Shown here piece by piece: positions 42,698 through 47,064 of a stretch of DNA of 47,064 bases. A program made the position numbers and the translations under genes. Location of the stretch: NCBI GenBank assembly GCA_902771725.1, contig CACXXT010000019.1, positions 30,490 through 77,553 of the forward strand, given 5' to 3'. Source of the stretch: an uncultured Bacteroidales bacterium (GTDB taxonomy: Bacteria; Bacteroidota; Bacteroidia; Bacteroidales; Bacteroidaceae). Every line of letters begins with the position of its first letter. Within the stretch, counting starts at the first letter, position 1. The notes beneath the pieces were generated by a model, which saw only the letters and a list, made by a program, of their open reading frames with translations, searched no databases and had not been told where the DNA came from.

Positions 42698-45600
42698 ATG
42701 AAACGGTTCATCTCTTTAGTGTCCTTGCTCGTCGTCCTGCAGACGATGGCCATCGCCCAGACCACGACCCCAGACTGGGAGAATCCGCAGGTGGTCGGCA
42801 TCAACAAACTGCCTTACCACGCTTCGCTGCAACTGCCCTCGCGCGAGGCCGAGTGTCCGGAAATCGTTTCGCTGGACGGCCAGTGGCATTTCCATTGGTC
42901 CCCCAATCCCGAAGAGCGTCCGGCGGACTTCTTCCGCACGGACTTCGACGTCAGCCGGTGGGCCACCATCAGCGTGCCTGGCTGCTGGCAGATGCAGAAC
43001 TTCGGCAAGCCTATATACACCAACTCCAAATATCCCTTCCAGCGCAACGCACCCAGCGTGACCGACGAGCCACCGCAGGACTGGTATTCCTACGACCACC
43101 GCAACCCCGTGGGCTCCTACGTCACCTTTTTTAGTATTACGCGCGCGCAGCGGGCGCAGAACCTTATCCTGCACTTCGCCGGAGTGAAGTCGGCGTTCTA
43201 CGTCTGGGTGAACGGTCAGCGCGTGGGCTACAGCCAGAACTCCATGTCGCCCGCCGAGTTCGACATCACGGGCTACGTCCGCGAGGGGCAGAACCGCCTG
43301 GCCGTGGAGGTCTATCGCTGGAGCGACGGTGCCTATCTGGAAGATGTTGATATGTGGCGCTTCAGCGGCATCTTCCGTCCCGTGCAACTATGGGTGCGTC
43401 CGCTGACACACATCAGCGACTACTACGTCACCGCCGTCCCCAACGCAGATTTCAGCGTGGCGGAGGTCCATGCCGACGTGGAGCTGTGTAACACGAGTCG
43501 CAAGCGGGCAGGAGAACTGACCGTGGCCTTCCTCATCGGAGGGCGGGAAGTCACGGGCCGCCTGCAGAGCCTCGCTGCCAAGGACACGGCGCACGTGGAA
43601 CTCCGTTGCGAGCTCCGCCATCCCCGCCTGTGGTCGGCCGAGAAGCCCAACCTCTATCCCTATGCCATTGAACTGCGCGACCGCAAGGGAAAAACCATCG
43701 AGCACTTCGACTACCATCTCGGCGTCAAGCGCATCGACATCGTCGGAGAGGTCTTCAAGATTAACGGCCAGAACGTCAAGTTCCGCGGCATCAACCGCCA
43801 CGACCATCACCCCCGCATGGGACGCTACGTTGACGATGCCACCTGCGAGTTGGACGTCCGCCTGATGAAGCAGGCGAACATCAACTTCCTGCGCACCACC
43901 GTCTATCCTCACATGGCGCTGTTGTACGAGCTTGCTGACCGCTATGGTCTCTACGTCATGGACGAAGCGTGCAATGAGAGCCACGGCTATGGCATTGGCA
44001 ACAAGGAACTGGGCGACAACCCCGCTTGGCGCAAGGCGCACGTGGATCGTGCGGCCTCGCTCGTGCTGCGCGACCGCAACCACCCCAGCATCGTGCTCTG
44101 GAGCTTGGGCAACGAGGCTGGGGGAGGGGGCAATGCGGAGGCTATGCGCGACACCATCGTACGCCTCGATCCCACACGCCCTCCTTTCTACGACAGCGAC
44201 CGCAGTTGCTCTGCCATCTATGACGACAGCTACCTCTATCCGGAGGAGATGAAGCGCGTGGCCCAGCGCGTCAGCGACCGACCCTTCATGATGCGCGAGT
44301 ACTGCCACGCCATGGGAAACTCCATGGGTAACCTGAAGGAGTACTGGGACATTATCTATGCCGACTCCAGCATCGTGGGCGCAGCGATTTGGGACTGGGC
44401 CGACCAGGGGCTGGCCAAACCCATCGACGGCTCACCCTTGCGCTACTCCACAGAGTTGTCCTTGCAGCCAGATGAATTCTGGGCCTACGGCGGTGACTTC
44501 GGCGACAGGCCCAACGACGGCCGCTTCCTCATCAATGGCATCGTAGCCCCCGACCGGACGCCCCACCCGCAGTACTACGAGGTACAGCACATCTATGCCC
44601 CGGTGCGGTTTGAGCGAGAGGGGGATGGAAGCGTGCGCGTCGTCAACTGCGATTTCTTCACCGACCTCAGTGAATACGATTACACCTACGCGTTGTTGGT
44701 GAATGGAGACATCGTCGAAGAAGGTTCGCTGCCACTCCAGGAAGGCCTGCTCCGCCTGCCGCAGCTTCCGAATCCAGAGGGCGAGGTGGCCGTGAACGTC
44801 TATGCCCGCCTGCGCCAGACAACGCCGTGGGCAGAGGCCGGCTTCGCTGTGGCCCATGAGCAGTTCCTCCTCTCAGAGAGCGGGGCTTGGAACATGAGGG
44901 GCGGAGCATCGTCCAACGTTCCTGCCAACGACAAATGGTTCACTCTACGCTCTACATTGCCCGTCACCATAGCCTCCCCCACGGCAACCGCCACCATTGA
45001 CTCCACCGGAGCCCTCGCAAGTTGGAAGGTGGACGGAGTGGAACTGCTGCAGGCACCCCTCGTGCCTTCCTTCTGGAAGCCGGAGAACGACAATCAGACC
45101 GCAGCCCAATTCGCGCAGCGAACGGCAGTATGGAAGGATGCCGCAGCAGAGCGGCAAGTGGGCGGATTCGACATCGAACAGACAGATTCCGGAGTGGTGG
45201 TCGTCTGCGCCATGAAGCTGTCCGTCGGTGCAGACTACACACTGACCTACCGCTTCGCCGATGGCGGCCGCATCTACGTTCATGCCGACTACCGCCCCAC
45301 CGCCCCTGCGGGCACATTGCCACTGATGCCGCGTTTCGGGATGCAGCTGCGCCTGCCACCTGACTTCACGCAGGTGGACTTCTACGGCCGTGGCCCCTGG
45401 GAGAACTATCCCGACCGCAAGCTCGGCGCCATGCTCGGACACTACCGGATGCCACTCAGCGACTTCGAGACCGAATATATCCATCCTCAGGATAACGGCA
45501 ACCGCTGCGACGTGCGATGGATAGAATTCGCGAGGCCTGCTGAAAGCCAGCTCAGGCGGAATGAACCGGCCGTAGATGATCGATTGTCTGACCAACAGCC

Positions 45601-45856
45601 TGACTGTAGAGTCCTCATTCAGGGTCTGCAGCCACTCTGCGTCAGCGCGTGGGACTACGGCGACGAAGACCTCGGCCCCCTACACCCCCACCAGGTGCCC
45701 CGTGGACGCTGCGTCTGCGTCAACATTAACCGGAATATCCATGGCGTCGGCGGAACCGATACCTGGGGCAAGCGCACGCTGCCAGCCTACACCATTGACG
45801 GCAACCGCCCCCACAGCTTCGGATTCATCCTCTCGGCCACAACAGGACATCACTAA
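42698..45856 (+). CDS. Secreted GH2 beta-galactosidase (LacZ type)
   Basis: 1052 residues with a signal peptide (about 1-20, ending A-I-A). LacZ-like order: sugar-binding jelly-roll (about 45-235), immunoglobulin-like domain (about 236-340), TIM barrel (about 341-625), a second immunoglobulin-like domain (about 630-735) and the small-chain domain (about 770-1045). The catalytic acid/base is Glu473 in WSLGNEAGG, the nucleophile Glu534 in MMREYCHAMGN. It hydrolyses terminal beta-galactosides in the periplasm. ERYGL-like and GRYVDDATCELDVRLMKQ blocks are typical. Divergent from the AraC-type regulator and 25 bases before another secreted protein, so part of a glycan locus; no SusC/D pair is seen. 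Confidence 0.93.
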   Translation: MKRFISLVSLLVVLQTMAIAQTTTPDWENPQVVGINKLPYHASLQLPSREAECPEIVSLDGQWHFHWSPNPEERPADFFRTDFDVSRWATISVPGCWQMQNFGKPIYTNSKYPFQRNAPSVTDEPPQDWYSYDHRNPVGSYVTFFSITRAQRAQNLILHFAGVKSAFYVWVNGQRVGYSQNSMSPAEFDITGYVREGQNRLAVEVYRWSDGAYLEDVDMWRFSGIFRPVQLWVRPLTHISDYYVTAVPNADFSVAEVHADVELCNTSRKRAGELTVAFLIGGREVTGRLQSLAAKDTAHVELRCELRHPRLWSAEKPNLYPYAIELRDRKGKTIEHFDYHLGVKRIDIVGEVFKINGQNVKFRGINRHDHHPRMGRYVDDATCELDVRLMKQANINFLRTTVYPHMALLYELADRYGLYVMDEACNESHGYGIGNKELGDNPAWRKAHVDRAASLVLRDRNHPSIVLWSLGNEAGGGGNAEAMRDTIVRLDPTRPPFYDSDRSCSAIYDDSYLYPEEMKRVAQRVSDRPFMMREYCHAMGNSMGNLKEYWDIIYADSSIVGAAIWDWADQGLAKPIDGSPLRYSTELSLQPDEFWAYGGDFGDRPNDGRFLINGIVAPDRTPHPQYYEVQHIYAPVRFEREGDGSVRVVNCDFFTDLSEYDYTYALLVNGDIVEEGSLPLQEGLLRLPQLPNPEGEVAVNVYARLRQTTPWAEAGFAVAHEQFLLSESGAWNMRGGASSNVPANDKWFTLRSTLPVTIASPTATATIDSTGALASWKVDGVELLQAPLVPSFWKPENDNQTAAQFAQRTAVWKDAAAERQVGGFDIEQTDSGVVVVCAMKLSVGADYTLTYRFADGGRIYVHADYRPTAPAGTLPLMPRFGMQLRLPPDFTQVDFYGRGPWENYPDRKLGAMLGHYRMPLSDFETEYIHPQDNGNRCDVRWIEFARPAESQLRRNEPAVDDRLSDQQPDCRVLIQGLQPLCVSAWDYGDEDLGPLHPHQVPRGRCVCVNINRNIHGVGGTDTWGKRTLPAYTIDGNRPHSFGFILSATTGHH

Positions 45857-45881
45857 TCGGAAATAGCTAATAGTAAAGTAA

Positions 45882-47064
45882 ATGAAAAGAATCCTTTTGC
45901 TCCTGATCTCCGGAGCGACAATGATGGCAGCGGCACAGACCGACGTCACCGCCAGCTATCTCAAGAACTATCGTTTCGACAGCGATTTTCATCATACTGC
46001 CGGGCAGACTACGAAGGTGGAGAAGGAAATCAAGGCCATCCCCGGATGGACCGCCGGCTTCACCGTCGACTACACCATCACGGGCATCTACCAGTATGGC
46101 TTCGCAGGCACCTTCAACGGCGGCGAGGTGCCTGCCCAGGGCTACCAAGGCAGCGAGGGAGGGGCTCTCGCACTCTCCACGGGATGGGGCGTCGAAATGA
46201 CTTACGCCCAAAACGTCACTCTGCCCGCTGGAACCTACACCATCAGCGCCCCCACCTACAACGGCAAGAGTGCCACTCGAGGGCAGTCCCGACTGGCCTG
46301 GATCCCTCGAACCGGCGAGGCCGTCATCTCCGACCTCAGCAGCTACCCCTCGAAGACGTGGACCCTCGATCAGATTACCTTCACGCTCACCGAAGAGACT
46401 CAAGGTAAGATACAGATTGGATATAAGGCAGCTGAGAACACCGGGTCGGGCAGCTCGGCCAACCTGCTGGAGCAGTGTAGGGACGAACTCGCACAGACGC
46501 TGCGGACGGCTACCGCGCTCTATGCCGATGGCAGCGGGCGCCAAGCCAAAGAACTGAAGACGGCCATCGACCACGCACAGGACGCCTATGACAACGCTGA
46601 AACGCCGCTCTCAGAAATCCTCGCGGCAGAAGAAGCGCTGAAGGCTGCCATCGACACCTACTACTGGCTCAACGCCTCACCAGAAGCGCCCGTGGACTGC
46701 ACCGAACGCTACCTCCAGAACCCCTCCTTTGAGGTCAATGGAACCGAAGGATGGAAAGTACAAGGACTCACCACACAAAGCAACAGCTACTTCACACGCA
46801 AGCAGGGCTCATATTACCTGGAAGCATGGACCAGCCGGGGACAGAGAATCTCAGACGCCTCGCTCTCACAGGTGCTGAAAGGACTGCCCAAAGGCAACTA
46901 CCGACTCACGGCCGCGGCATTGCATATCCAGCAGTCCGGCCAAGGCAGTGTCGTCAATACAGGCGCCGCACAGAAGGGTGCATACCTCTATGCCGGGCTC
47001 ACGAAGACGCTCGTCACAGCCATGAAAACCTACCATGTCGACTTCTCCGTCGTGGAGGAACAGG
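45882..47064 (+). CDS. Secreted modular protein, 5' part (glycan locus), function unknown
   Basis: Open from ATG 45882 to the window end (394 codons, no stop), so the C-terminus is missing. It has a signal peptide (MKRILLLLIS, ending A-A-A-Q), then a beta-rich domain (about 20-175) that includes GTYTISAPTYNG. A helical segment with repeated Ala/Lys/Glu (about 190-265; AAEEALKAAIDTYYWLN) is of the kind found between domains in Bacteroidetes glycan enzymes. A second beta-sandwich follows (from about 280; NPSFEVNGTEGWKV, then LPKGNYRLTAAALHIQ), resembling a carbohydrate-binding module. The catalytic domain, if any, lies beyond the window. It is 25 bases downstream of the beta-galactosidase, probably the same operon. 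Confidence 0.75.
   Translation, partial: MKRILLLLISGATMMAAAQTDVTASYLKNYRFDSDFHHTAGQTTKVEKEIKAIPGWTAGFTVDYTITGIYQYGFAGTFNGGEVPAQGYQGSEGGALALSTGWGVEMTYAQNVTLPAGTYTISAPTYNGKSATRGQSRLAWIPRTGEAVISDLSSYPSKTWTLDQITFTLTEETQGKIQIGYKAAENTGSGSSANLLEQCRDELAQTLRTATALYADGSGRQAKELKTAIDHAQDAYDNAETPLSEILAAEEALKAAIDTYYWLNASPEAPVDCTERYLQNPSFEVNGTEGWKVQGLTTQSNSYFTRKQGSYYLEAWTSRGQRISDASLSQVLKGLPKGNYRLTAAALHIQQSGQGSVVNTGAAQKGAYLYAGLTKTLVTAMKTYHVDFSVVEEQ

Overview
The window reads as chromosomal DNA of a member of Bacteroidales, most likely Prevotellaceae. The support is the repeated -7 box TAnnTTTG (several times with TTTG or TTG about 19-20 bases upstream), the scarcity of Shine-Dalgarno sequences, lipoproteins with charged residues just after the lipid-bearing Cys, the TIGR01201-type HU-like protein, the Bacteroidetes-type IlvC, and the DUF5689 / choice-of-anchor J / DUF6359 surface proteins.

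Layout. 1-172: C-terminus of a GH78 alpha-L-rhamnosidase. 336-5004 (minus): lysoplasmalogenase-like YhhN, ABC exporter and M3 lipoprotein peptidase. 5060-6058 (minus): class II aldolase. 6175-14298: a probable nucleic-acid acquisition locus, made of a secreted EEP-family phosphodiesterase on the minus strand, facing away from a TonB-type outer-membrane receptor, two surface lipoproteins (DUF5689; anchor-J/OB-fold/DUF6359) and a lipoprotein NUC1-type nuclease. 14470-31000 is housekeeping: L31, a WecA-like transferase, coiled-coil protein / zapA / a structured RNA that may be 6S RNA / rny, rfbA, a Wzc-like tyrosine kinase, a cinnamoyl-esterase-like hydrolase, a sodium:amino-acid symporter, ilvC, a membrane pyrophosphatase and an M61 aminopeptidase.

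30.7-41.56 kb is a visibly AT-richer accessory island bounded by a 40-bp imperfect inverted repeat (38/40). It holds an HU-like protein, a DinJ/RelB-type antitoxin translationally coupled to an unrecognised 167-aa protein, a broken gene with an in-frame TAA, and a minus-strand operon: tandem-HTH regulator, a protein whose N-terminus resembles a degenerate protein kinase and whose C-terminus is a retropepsin-like aspartic protease, McrB, McrC. Further on are a lipoprotein, a DUF4160/DUF2442 pair bracketed by direct repeats, and a VapBC-like antitoxin/PIN pair. The protease-associated McrBC operon is the best candidate here for an undescribed defence system.

41.57-47.06 kb returns to GC-richer DNA: an AraC-type regulator divergent from a secreted GH2 beta-galactosidase, followed by a secreted modular protein cut off by the window end, i.e. 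the edge of a glycan-degradation locus.

No rRNA, tRNA, transposase, integrase or CRISPR array was found by eye. All domain calls come from motif reading, not database searches.
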